8,405 bases of DNA from an uncultured Peptococcaceae bacterium (lineage in GTDB: Bacteria; Bacillota; Peptococcia; Peptococcales; Peptococcaceae): the NCBI GenBank assembly GCA_902492275.1, contig CABUKW010000134.1, positions 1 to 8,405 of the forward strand. The letters are read 5' to 3'. Within the stretch, counting starts at the first letter, position 1; the number at the start of each line of letters is the position of its first letter. Both the position numbers and the translations under genes were made by a program. Below the pieces are notes generated by a model that was given only the letters and a program-made list of their open reading frames with translations, did not search any database and was not told the origin of the DNA. Of this stretch, positions 1 to 6,368 are shown one piece after another.

Positions 1-182
1 TGCCCCAGCCAACGCCGCCGTTTGGCATAGGGACTGACGCGCCAATCCTTGTGGGGCGGCAGAGCCGCAGGAATAAACCAGATTTCCTCTAACTGCAGCG
101 CCTGCCGGCAGGCGTCGGCCAAACGCAGATGGCCAAAATGCACAGGGTCAAAGGTACCTCCCAATAAACCGATTTTTCTCAT
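1..182 (-). CDS. nadD: Nicotinate-nucleotide adenylyltransferase, N-terminal part (runs off window)
   Basis: NadD transfers AMP from ATP to nicotinate mononucleotide, giving deamido-NAD in cytosolic NAD synthesis. Only the first 60 codons are present. They show the nucleotidyltransferase signature GGTFDPVHFGHL at residues 8-19, with the HxGH-type motif HFGH at 15-18, and the family-typical IPAALPPHK stretch at 37-45. The ATG (182-180) overlaps the proA stop in an ATGA arrangement, and no strong Shine-Dalgarno sequence precedes it, so translation is probably coupled to proA. The catalytic C-terminal half (with the expected SxTxIR motif) lies outside the window and cannot be checked. Identity is confident from the N-terminal motif and from the position after proBA. 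A related adenylyltransferase such as CoaD is less likely, because CoaD begins differently. Confidence 0.93.
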   Translation of the reverse strand, partial: MRKIGLLGGTFDPVHFGHLRLADACRQALQLEEIWFIPAALPPHKDWRVSPYAKRRRWLG

Positions 183-1426
183 TGGCGAATTTGTCCGTTT
201 CCGTTCACAATATATTTATAGCTGGTCAGCGCTTTTAAGCCCATTGGCCCGCGAGCGTGCAGCTTTTGAGTGCTGATGCCGATTTCCGCGCCAAAGCCAA
301 ACTGAAATCCGTCGCTGAAGCGGCTGGACGCATTGACGTAAACCACCGCTGCGTCTACCATCTGCTGAAATTGCCGGGCATGGTTATAATCGTTGGTGAC
401 AATCACTTCCGAATGCTTGGTGCCAAACCGGCGGATGTGCAAAATGGCTTCGTCTATGCTGTCCACCACTTTCACCGAGAGAATTAAGCCGTGAAACTCG
501 GTGGCGTAATCTTCTTCTGTGGCCGCCTTGCTCTGGGGAATATACTGCATGGTTTCCGCGCAGCCCCGCAGTTCCACACCGGCTGCCAGCAATTGTTCCG
601 CCGCCATAGGCAACAGCTTTACCGCTACCGCTTTATGCACCAGCAGCGATTCGGTGGCGTTGCACACGCCGGGGCGCTGCACCTTGCCATTGAGAATAAT
701 CTGCACCGCCATGTCCAAATCGGCAGTTTCGTCTACGTAGATATGGCAATTTCCCACGCCGGTTTCAATGACAGGCACGGTGGCATTCTTTACCACATTC
801 TGAATTAGTCCGGCGCCGCCGCGGGGAATGAGTACATCCAGATATTCATTTAACTTTAACATGGCGTTGACCGTTTCCCGACTGGTATCCTCCACCAGTT
901 GAATGGCCCCTTTGGGGATACCGGCCTGCTCGGCGGCAGCGCTCAACACTGCGGCAATTTTCAAATTGGATTGGATGGCGTCGCCGCTGCCCCGCAGCAG
1001 CACCGCATTGCCCGACTTCAGGCATAAGGCGGCGGCATCGGCTGTCACGTTGGGCCGCGCTTCATAAATCATACCGATAACGCCCAGCGGCACAGCTACC
1101 TTGCCGATTTGCAGATTGTCCTTATTGAGCCACATTTCCTCCACATGCCCTACCGGATCGGGCAGTTCAGCTACAGCCCGCAGGCCGTCGGCCATGTCCT
1201 GCACCCGACTTTCCGTCAATAGCAGCCGATCCAAAAAGGCCTGCGGCTGGCCCTTTTCCCTGGCCCGCTGCATATCCTGCTCGTTGGCCGATAAAATTTC
1301 ATCGCAAGCCTGCTCCAGACCAGCGGCCATGGCCAGCAAGCCCTTGTTTTTCTCTGCGGTGGTCATCACCGCCAGCCGATAGCTGGCTTCCTTGGCCAAA
1401 CGCCCTTTTTCCTGCAATTCTCCCAT
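179..1426 (-). CDS. proA: Gamma-glutamyl phosphate reductase (glutamate-5-semialdehyde dehydrogenase)
   Basis: ProA reduces gamma-glutamyl phosphate to glutamate-5-semialdehyde with NADPH, the second step of proline synthesis. The 415-residue product matches the usual family length (about 415-420). It is an aldehyde-dehydrogenase-fold protein. The N-terminal part carries VPLGVIGMIYEARPNVT, followed by the cofactor-binding LKSGNAVLLRG. The active-site cysteine is in PGVCNATES, about residue 255, and HARGPMGLKALTSYKY closes the C-terminus. The frame is open to a GTG at 1435, but that GTG lies inside the AGGAGG ribosome binding site (1440-1435). The ATG at 1426 sits 8 nt behind it and is the credible start. 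The upstream proB stop codon (1441-1439) is embedded in this binding site, and the 3' end overlaps nadD by 4 nt, so the genes are co-transcribed and probably translationally coupled. Confidence 0.97.
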   Translation of the reverse strand: MGELQEKGRLAKEASYRLAVMTTAEKNKGLLAMAAGLEQACDEILSANEQDMQRAREKGQPQAFLDRLLLTESRVQDMADGLRAVAELPDPVGHVEEMWLNKDNLQIGKVAVPLGVIGMIYEARPNVTADAAALCLKSGNAVLLRGSGDAIQSNLKIAAVLSAAAEQAGIPKGAIQLVEDTSRETVNAMLKLNEYLDVLIPRGGAGLIQNVVKNATVPVIETGVGNCHIYVDETADLDMAVQIILNGKVQRPGVCNATESLLVHKAVAVKLLPMAAEQLLAAGVELRGCAETMQYIPQSKAATEEDYATEFHGLILSVKVVDSIDEAILHIRRFGTKHSEVIVTNDYNHARQFQQMVDAAVVYVNASSRFSDGFQFGFGAEIGISTQKLHARGPMGLKALTSYKYIVNGNGQIRQ

Positions 1427-1434
1427 CACAGCCA

Positions 1435-1440
1435 CCTCCT
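1435..1440 (-). promoter_or_regulatory. proA ribosome binding site (decides the start)
   Basis: Read on the minus strand, this is AGGAGG, 8 nt before the ATG at 1426. It overlaps the proB TAG stop and also overlaps an in-frame GTG at 1435, which excludes that GTG as the start. Confidence 0.85.
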
Positions 1441-2575
1441 ACAAAATCAGGGATAGATTATCCCGGTGTATCGCTTCATCGTAATCCTTATACCCCAAGA
1501 TGGGGCAAATGTCCTTGCTCTTCTGCCCTTTGATTTTATGCAACTCCATCCAGCTATAATTGCTGATACCGCGGGCAAACTCCCGCCCTTGCCCGTCTAC
1601 AATTTCCACCACGTCACCGGCGGCAAAGTCGCCCTCCACCGCCGTGATGCCGCTGGGCAGCAGGCTCTTGCCCTTGTGAATCAGCGCGTCTTTAGCGCCG
1701 TCGTCCACCACTAGCCTGCCGCCCACATGGGAGCCGAAGGCAATCCATTTTTTGCGCAGATGGGGCTTCATCTCAATAGGCAAAAACAGCGTGCCCACGT
1801 CCTCGCCGCCAGTCAGCTTACGGATAATGTGGGGCTCGGCGCCATGGGCAATCATCAACGGAATGCCAGCGTTGACCGCAATGCTGGCCGCCGTAATTTT
1901 GGTGGCCATGCCGCCGCTGCCAAACTTGCTGCCCACGCTGCCAGCCAGACTTTCCACCTGGGCGTCGATGGTTTCCACCACCGAGATACGCTTAGCGTCC
2001 TTGCGCTTGCGGGGATCGCCGTCGTAAAAGCCGTCGATATCGGTCAAAAGGATGACCAAATCGGCATCGATCAGCGTGCCCACCAGCGCCGCCAGCGTAT
2101 CGTTATCGCCGAACTTGATTTCTTCAAAGGCCACCGTATCATTTTCGTTGACAATGGGAATCACGCCCAGCTTCAGCAGCGTCAGCAGCGTATTGCGGGC
2201 GTTTAGAAACCGTTGCCGGTGTTCCAAATCGGCCTTAGTCAATAATAGCTGGGCAGTGGCCTGTCCGTATTCGGCAAATATTTTCTCATAAATGTGCAGC
2301 AAAATTCCCTGGCCTACCGCCGCCACCGCCTGCTTCTCCGGAATGGTTTTGGGCCGCTCCTCCAAATTGAGCTTGCCCATACCGGCGCCAATGGCGCCGG
2401 ACGATACCAGCACCACATCCTTGCCCTGATTGCGCAGATCCGATAGCTGCCGCACCAAACGCTCAATCTGCTCCAAATTGAGCTTGCCATTTTTATGGGT
2501 TAAGGTGCTGGTGCCCACCTTCACCACAATTTTTTGCGCATTGCTCACCAATGCCTTGTATGCTTCACGGTCCAT
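1439..2575 (-). CDS. proB: Glutamate 5-kinase with C-terminal PUA domain
   Basis: ProB phosphorylates glutamate to gamma-glutamyl phosphate, the first and usually proline-inhibited step of proline synthesis. The product (378 aa) has the two-domain form common in bacteria. An amino-acid-kinase domain covers about residues 13-260: KVGTSTL 19-25, VSSGAIGAG 57-65, VNENDT 142-147, FGDNDTLAA 155-163, LLTDIDGFYDGDP 176-188 and GSGGMATK 219-226. A PUA domain covers about 276-352. The frame opens at a GTG (2584) that almost touches the AAGGTG ribosome binding site. The ATG at 2575, about 10 nt downstream of it, is preferred. The gene starts 14 nt after yhbY and runs into the proA ribosome binding site. 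No proline T-box or other leader is seen in front of it. Confidence 0.97.
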   Translation of the reverse strand: MDREAYKALVSNAQKIVVKVGTSTLTHKNGKLNLEQIERLVRQLSDLRNQGKDVVLVSSGAIGAGMGKLNLEERPKTIPEKQAVAAVGQGILLHIYEKIFAEYGQATAQLLLTKADLEHRQRFLNARNTLLTLLKLGVIPIVNENDTVAFEEIKFGDNDTLAALVGTLIDADLVILLTDIDGFYDGDPRKRKDAKRISVVETIDAQVESLAGSVGSKFGSGGMATKITAASIAVNAGIPLMIAHGAEPHIIRKLTGGEDVGTLFLPIEMKPHLRKKWIAFGSHVGGRLVVDDGAKDALIHKGKSLLPSGITAVEGDFAAGDVVEIVDGQGREFARGISNYSWMELHKIKGQKSKDICPILGYKDYDEAIHRDNLSLIL

Positions 2576-2589
2576 GGTTCTCACACACC

Positions 2590-2886
2590 TTATTGCTTCG
2601 GCAATTCAATCACCGGTTTTTTAGGATGACGGCGGTACAACACCACATTGCGGCCAATCACCTGCACCAACTCCGCCCTGCTTTGTTCGGCCAGCGCCTG
2701 CGCCACATCGCCTACCTCGTCCAGACAATTTTTCAGCACCCGTACCTTGACCAGCTCGCGGGCTTCTAAAGCCTCCTGCAAGCTAAACAGCACACTTTCA
2801 TTGACGCCGCCCTTGCCCACCTGTACGATAGGCTCCATCGTATTGGCCAGACTGCGCAGAAACCGTTTTTCTTTTCCTGTTAGCAT
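2590..2886 (-). CDS. yhbY: Ribosome assembly RNA-binding protein YhbY (CRM domain)
   Basis: YhbY (YqeI in Bacillus) is a small CRM-domain RNA-binding protein associated with large-subunit ribosome assembly. The 98-residue product fits the family length. It begins MLTGKEKRFLRSLAN, carries the GxxG-type RNA-binding loop in QVGKGGVNES (about residues 23-32), then the conserved EALEARELVKVRVL and GRNVVLYRR segments. The frame also opens at an ATG at 2895, but only 1 nt separates that codon from the AAGGGG ribosome binding site (2902-2897). The ATG at 2886 is 10 nt behind it, and starting there gives the family-typical N-terminus. The upstream small gene ends 1 nt before this start, and proB follows after 14 nt. 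Confidence 0.95.
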   Translation of the reverse strand: MLTGKEKRFLRSLANTMEPIVQVGKGGVNESVLFSLQEALEARELVKVRVLKNCLDEVGDVAQALAEQSRAELVQVIGRNVVLYRRHPKKPVIELPKQ

Positions 2887-2887
2887 A

Positions 2888-3061
2888 TTATTCATTCCCC
2901 TTATTTTTATTAGCGTTCTTTTTATATTGCGCTGCCAGCGCCTGCAGCCGCTCCTGCCGGCTCTGCTGCCGGTTTTCCTGGCTCTGCGGCTTATGATCCG
3001 CCGGTTCTACCCATTTTCCCGCAGGACCCTTCCGCGGCGCCGCATAAACATTTTTACCCAT
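2888..3061 (-). CDS. Small basic protein of unknown function, first gene of the yhbY-proBA-nadD unit
   Basis: I do not recognise this protein. It has 57 residues and no membrane segment. It opens with MGKNVYAAPRKGPAGKWVEP and continues into a charged, Gln/Asn/Lys-rich, probably helical or disordered tail that includes QQSRQERLQALAAQYKK. An upstream in-frame ATG (3073) directly abuts the GGAAGG ribosome binding site (3079-3074), so it is unlikely to be used; the ATG at 3061, 12 nt behind that site, is preferred with some doubt. It is the first gene behind a strong promoter and ends 1 nt before the yhbY start, so translation of the two is probably linked. Its basic composition and its pairing with yhbY suggest an RNA- or ribosome-related role, but that is inference only. 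Confidence 0.65.
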   Translation of the reverse strand: MGKNVYAAPRKGPAGKWVEPADHKPQSQENRQQSRQERLQALAAQYKKNANKNKGNE

Positions 3062-3099
3062 GCTGTACTTCATCCTTCCGCAAAATTTCTTAATGTTTA

Positions 3100-3128
3100 A
3101 TTATATCATATAACCAGTTCTGTGTCAG
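3100..3128 (-). promoter_or_regulatory. SigA-type promoter for the yhbY-proB-proA-nadD unit
   Basis: On the minus strand there is CTGACA (-35, 3128-3123), a 17-nt spacer and TATAAT (-10, 3105-3100). The -10 is preceded by TGA, which makes it an extended -10. Transcription should start near 3093, about 30 nt before the first start codon. T-runs on the plus strand at 3143-3148, 3151-3154 and 3164-3169 give A-tracts just upstream, resembling an UP element. Confidence 0.82.
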
Positions 3129-3187
3129 TTTTCTGCCCAAACTTTTTTCATTTTCCCATCAACTTTTTTGCTTTCAGCGCCATCTGA

Positions 3188-3274
3188 TACTACAAATCGA
3201 ACAGCGACAACGATATCCAGATTGCCAACGACAGCATTTTCCGGCAAATGAAGGCCCGCACGGAAGTTATATAA
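3188..3274 (+). pseudogene. Possible C-terminal remnant of an unidentified gene
   Basis: A plus-strand reading frame of 28 codons ends in TAA at 3272-3274. It has a protein-like composition, including NDIQIANDSIFRQMKARTEV. There is no start codon near its beginning (the frame is closed by TGA at 3185) and no ribosome binding site. It could be the decayed tail of a former gene or a chance open frame; I could not assign it to a family. Confidence 0.25.
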
Positions 3275-3313
3275 AAAACCAGTGGTTTCTCATGGGATAA
3301 CCACTGGTTTTTT
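3273..3313 (-). terminator. Rho-independent terminator of the amidase/ABC-F/flavoprotein operon
   Basis: This is a perfect 15-bp inverted repeat (3273-3287 with 3299-3313) around an 11-nt loop. It has a CCAGTGG/CCACTGG core and A6/T6 ends, so each strand ends the stem in a T-run. It lies 11 nt downstream of the flavoprotein stop. The symmetry means it could work in both directions, but no plus-strand gene is seen entering it. Confidence 0.93.
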
Positions 3314-3324
3314 ACGCACTACAT

Positions 3325-3978
3325 CTATTTTTCTTGCAACTGTGCTGTTCGTTCCAGTAAATGCTGCATCCATCGGGCCGCCCGCTGTTTTTCCTCTGGG
3401 AATCGGGTTTCATGGTGTTGCAGCTTTTTCTCTGCGTCAAACATGGTATTCCGATACTGACTGTAATCGGGAAATTGCAGGGTATCGCCAATGGCCAACA
3501 CCTCGGTAGGTCCGGCCAGCCGTTCCATATTGCCCGCCAGCTGCCGGTAAAGACCGTCATAAAGGCTGGTATCGGCCAGGTTCATAGTAAACACCAGGCC
3601 GAACACCACATCGCGCCGATAGTTGACCGTGCGCTCCTTATCGTAGTTTAAGCTGGGAAACCACAGCCGCTCCAGCAAGGCCCGCAGACCGGCAGTGATA
3701 TCGCCAAAATAGATGGGCGAACCCAAAAGCACCACATCGGCGGCCAAAATCTGCTGCAGTACCGGCGTTAAATCATCCTTCAGCGCACAACGGCCCAGGG
3801 AAAAGCCGCTGATATGCTTGCAGGCAAAGCAGCTGCGGCAGCCGGTATAGTGCAAATCGTACAGATGATGCAATGCTGTGGCTGCGCCTTGGGCCTGGGC
3901 CTGTTCTAAGGCCGCCTGCAAAATACCAGCAGTATTCCACCCTTTGCGGGGACTTCCGTTTATTGCTACTACGTTCAT
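3325..3978 (-). CDS. NAD(P)H-dependent FMN reductase-like flavoprotein with cysteine cluster
   Basis: This is a flavodoxin-fold protein of the NADPH-dependent FMN reductase / iron-sulfur flavoprotein-like group, 217 aa, likely cytosolic. The N-terminus MNVVAINGSPRKGWNTAGIL is the first beta strand plus the FMN-phosphate loop (residues 7-20). GSPIYFGDI at 86-94 is the second flavin-binding loop. Between them, GCRSCFACK (46-54) supplies Cys47, Cys50 and Cys53, and Cys64 lies in GRCALKDD. Iron-sulfur flavoproteins use a compact four-cysteine motif, but here the last spacing is longer (10 residues), so a 4Fe-4S cluster is possible, not shown. The start is firm: GAGGAGG lies 7 nt before the ATG. 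It is the last gene of its operon, 43 nt after the ABC-F gene and just before the terminator. Substrate unknown; electron carrier or quinone/nitro/azo reductase are the usual options. Confidence 0.88.
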   Translation of the reverse strand: MNVVAINGSPRKGWNTAGILQAALEQAQAQGAATALHHLYDLHYTGCRSCFACKHISGFSLGRCALKDDLTPVLQQILAADVVLLGSPIYFGDITAGLRALLERLWFPSLNYDKERTVNYRRDVVFGLVFTMNLADTSLYDGLYRQLAGNMERLAGPTEVLAIGDTLQFPDYSQYRNTMFDAEKKLQHHETRFPEEKQRAARWMQHLLERTAQLQEK

Positions 3979-4021
3979 GGAAAAACCTCCTCATCTGGCA
4001 AACCAAAGGCCTGCGCCCAAC

Positions 4022-5620
4022 TTATTTTTTATCGTACTTCCATTCTAAGAATTCATCGTAGGTGCCCACCTTGCTCAAAATGCCTTCCGGTTGGATTTCG
4101 ATAATGCGGTTGGCAATGGTTTGCACAAACTGATGGTCGTGGGAGGCAAACAGCAGCACGCCCTTGAATTCGATTAGACCGTTGTTGACAGCGGTGATGG
4201 ATTCCAAGTCCAGATGGTTGGTGGGCTGGTCGATAACCAGCACGTTGGCGCCGTACATCATCATTTTGCTCAGCATACAGCGCACCTTCTCGCCGCCGGA
4301 TAACACATTGACCGGCTTCAGCACGTCGTCGCCGGAAAACAGCATACGGCCCAAAAAGCCGCGCAGATAGGTTTCGGTGTGGTCTTTGGGCGTATACTGC
4401 TCCAGCCAGCGCAAAATGGACAAATCGCAATCGTTAAAATAGGCGCTGTTATCGTGAGGGAAATAGGACTGGCTGGTGCTGACGCCCCATTTGAAGCTGC
4501 CTGCGTCCGGCTCCAATTCTCCCATCAGGATTTGAAACAGCGTAGTGGTAGCGATTTCGTTTTCGCCTACAAAGGCCACTTTTTCGCCCTTTTCAATGCG
4601 GAACGACACATTATTCAACACCGGTACGCCGTCTACCGTCTTGCTCAAATTTTCTACCGTTAAAATTTCCTTGCCCGGCTCTCTGTCCATCTCAAAGCCC
4701 AGATAGGGATATTTGCGGGACGATACCGGCAGTTCCTCCACCGTGAGCTTATCCAGCAGCTTGCGGCGGGCGGTTGCCTGCTTGGCTTTGGATTTGTTGG
4801 CGGAAAACCGAGAAATAAAGCTCTGCAGTTCCTTGATTTTGTCCTCTTTTTTGCGGTTCTGGTCCCGCATCAGCTTTTGCATCAGCTGGCTGGATTCGTA
4901 CCAGAAATCGTAGTTGCCGGTGTAAATTTTAATCTTTTTGAAATCGATATCCACAATATGGGTGCAGACCATGTTCAAGAAATGGCGGTCATGGGACACC
5001 ACAATCACGGTGCCTTCATAGTCCATCAAAAACTCCTCCAGCCAGTTAATCGACTGGATGTCCAGGTTGTTGGTCGGTTCGTCCAGCAGAATAATCTGCG
5101 GCTGACCAAACAGCGCCTGGGCCAGCAGCACCTTTACCTTCTGCTTGCCGTCCAGGGCGCTCATCATGGCATATTCGATGCCAGTTTCCAGCCCTAAACC
5201 CTGCAGCAGCTTCAACACCTCTGTTTCAGCCTCCCAGCCGTTCAGCTCGGCAAATTCTCCCTCCAGCTCCGAGGCCAGAATGCCGTCCTCCTCGCTGAAA
5301 TCAGGCTTGGCATACAGCGCGTCCTTTTGCTGCATAATTTCATACAGACGGGCGTTGCCCATGATGACCGTATCCATTACGGTATAACTGTCGTAAGCGT
5401 AGTGGTCCTGCTTTAAGACCGACATGCGCACGTTGGCGGGAATGATGATTTCGCCGGTGGTAGGCTCCTTCACGCCCGATAAAATTTTTAAGAAGGTAGA
5501 TTTTCCGGCGCCGTTGGCCCCGATAATGCCATAGCAGTTGCCGGGAGTAAATTTCAGGTTTACATCAGAAAATAGGGTGGTGCCGTCAAAGCTCAGGCTT
5601 ACATTGTTTACAGTAATCAT
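4022..5620 (-). CDS. ABC-F family ATPase, YkpA/YbiT-like, with a degenerate second ATP site
   Basis: This soluble, tandem ABC protein of 532 aa has no membrane domain. Family members act on ribosomes, as translation factors or as antibiotic-resistance proteins. NBD1 has Walker A GANGAGKS (34-41), Q-loop Gln71, Walker B IILLDEP with Glu181, and switch His210. A linker of about 60 charged residues (240-300) separates the domains. NBD2 has signature LSGGE (440-444) and switch His494. Three catalytic features are altered in NBD2: GENEIATT (352-359) lacks the P-loop lysine (Thr358), YFPHD (386-390) lacks the Q-loop glutamine, and VIDQP has Gln465 in place of the catalytic Glu. The NBD1 signature is LDGKQ (156-160), not LSGGE. 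So one composite site looks intact and the other non-hydrolytic. AGGAGG lies 4 nt before the ATG, and the gene starts 16 nt after the amidase stop. The length and linker resemble YkpA/YbiT more than known resistance ABC-Fs. Confidence 0.94.
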   Translation of the reverse strand: MITVNNVSLSFDGTTLFSDVNLKFTPGNCYGIIGANGAGKSTFLKILSGVKEPTTGEIIIPANVRMSVLKQDHYAYDSYTVMDTVIMGNARLYEIMQQKDALYAKPDFSEEDGILASELEGEFAELNGWEAETEVLKLLQGLGLETGIEYAMMSALDGKQKVKVLLAQALFGQPQIILLDEPTNNLDIQSINWLEEFLMDYEGTVIVVSHDRHFLNMVCTHIVDIDFKKIKIYTGNYDFWYESSQLMQKLMRDQNRKKEDKIKELQSFISRFSANKSKAKQATARRKLLDKLTVEELPVSSRKYPYLGFEMDREPGKEILTVENLSKTVDGVPVLNNVSFRIEKGEKVAFVGENEIATTTLFQILMGELEPDAGSFKWGVSTSQSYFPHDNSAYFNDCDLSILRWLEQYTPKDHTETYLRGFLGRMLFSGDDVLKPVNVLSGGEKVRCMLSKMMMYGANVLVIDQPTNHLDLESITAVNNGLIEFKGVLLFASHDHQFVQTIANRIIEIQPEGILSKVGTYDEFLEWKYDKK

Positions 5621-5636
5621 ACATCCTCCTGTGATT

Positions 5637-6302
5637 TTACATGTATTCTTTTATTTTTTCTAAAAATTGCTGATAGTTGTCGCCTTCCCGCAAATGCTCC
5701 GGACAATTTTTGCTGGTGAAATCGCCGTGCTGCTTCACATCGGAAATGCTCAAATGATAGCGTTTTAATAAGTCTGCCGCTAAATGGGCCGCGTTATCCA
5801 CCGCCTGATCGAAATTGCCGTCGGCGTTGACGCAAATTTCAATGCCGATGCCGCAGTCGTTGCCGCCGCCCTTGGTGCCCGAATCGCTGGCATGGTAGCC
5901 CCGCTCCGAATCGGGCAGATGGTGATAGATTTGGTGATCGTCCACCGTATAATGCCAGGATAACGGAACGTCCTTCTGCTCCTCGCTGTGCAGATAGCGG
6001 TTGTGCATGGCGGCGTCAGCGCCCGCAGCCGGATTGCCCGTTTCGTGAATCACCAGCCATTTAATGCGGCGCTTCTCGCCGGTACGCCCTTGCCAGTCTA
6101 ACTCTAAAAAATCGGTATACAAGGGAATGCCGTCGATCTGCGTGGTGGAGGCGTCCAGATAGTCGGGCGGCAGCAGCAGCCTAACGGTATGGATCAAGCC
6201 GCCGACAAGCAGCAGGCAGCCCAGCAATACGATGGCCGCCTGGATACGGGCCCGCTTTGTTTTTTTCAAACGGTAGCGCCTTTTTACTTTGCGAACTGTC
6301 AT
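5637..6302 (-). CDS. N-acetylmuramoyl-L-alanine amidase, Amidase_2 type, membrane-anchored
   Basis: The enzyme cleaves the bond between N-acetylmuramic acid and L-alanine in peptidoglycan. The 221-residue product begins with a strongly basic stretch (residues 3-19), then one hydrophobic segment (about 21-44), which is likely a membrane anchor facing outwards. The catalytic domain follows. WLVIHETGNP carries zinc ligand His86, SWHYTVDD covers 116-122, GIGIEIC has Glu155, and KQHGDFTSKNCPEHLR carries His192 and Cys200. The His/His/Cys ligand set and the 8-residue His-Cys spacing match the T7 lysozyme/PGRP-type zinc site. There is no added wall-binding repeat. GAGG lies 8 nt before the ATG, and a second AGGAG lies too close to serve. 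It is the first gene of the operon, 16 nt before the ABC-F gene. Role in wall turnover is inferred. Confidence 0.93.
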   Translation of the reverse strand: MTVRKVKRRYRLKKTKRARIQAAIVLLGCLLLVGGLIHTVRLLLPPDYLDASTTQIDGIPLYTDFLELDWQGRTGEKRRIKWLVIHETGNPAAGADAAMHNRYLHSEEQKDVPLSWHYTVDDHQIYHHLPDSERGYHASDSGTKGGGNDCGIGIEICVNADGNFDQAVDNAAHLAADLLKRYHLSISDVKQHGDFTSKNCPEHLREGDNYQQFLEKIKEYM

Positions 6303-6329
6303 GCTCCTCGCCTCATTTCATATCATTTT

Positions 6330-6358
6330 ATTATAGCGAAAGACAGCAGCAGGAGCAA
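6330..6358 (-). promoter_or_regulatory. Probable promoter of the amidase/ABC-F/flavoprotein operon
   Basis: On the minus strand the -10 is a perfect TATAAT (6335-6330). The -35 is a weak TTGCTC (6358-6353) with a 17-nt spacer. The start point would be near 6323, about 20 nt before the amidase start codon. An A-rich run sits just upstream of the -35 (6363-6369 as T on the plus strand). Confidence 0.65.
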
Positions 6359-6368
6359 ACCATTTTTT

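Noticed and set aside
1429..1435. GTG starts for proA at 1435 and 1429
   Set aside because: The first overlaps the AGGAGG itself and the second is only 5 nt from it. The ATG at 1426 has an ideal 8-nt spacing.
1727..2206. Open frame of 159 codons on the plus strand opposite proB
   Set aside because: It is an antisense shadow of proB with no ribosome binding site, no promoter and low-complexity composition.
3273..3313. Perfect inverted repeat as the end of a mobile element or an attachment site
   Set aside because: The hairpin shape, the T-run on each side and the position 11 nt after a stop codon are fully explained by a terminator. No transposase or target duplication is present.
6214..6225. 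Lipobox-like LLGC in the amidase N-terminus
   Set aside because: The cysteine lies inside the hydrophobic segment, with more leucines and valines after it, not at the end of a signal peptide. A plain membrane anchor fits better.
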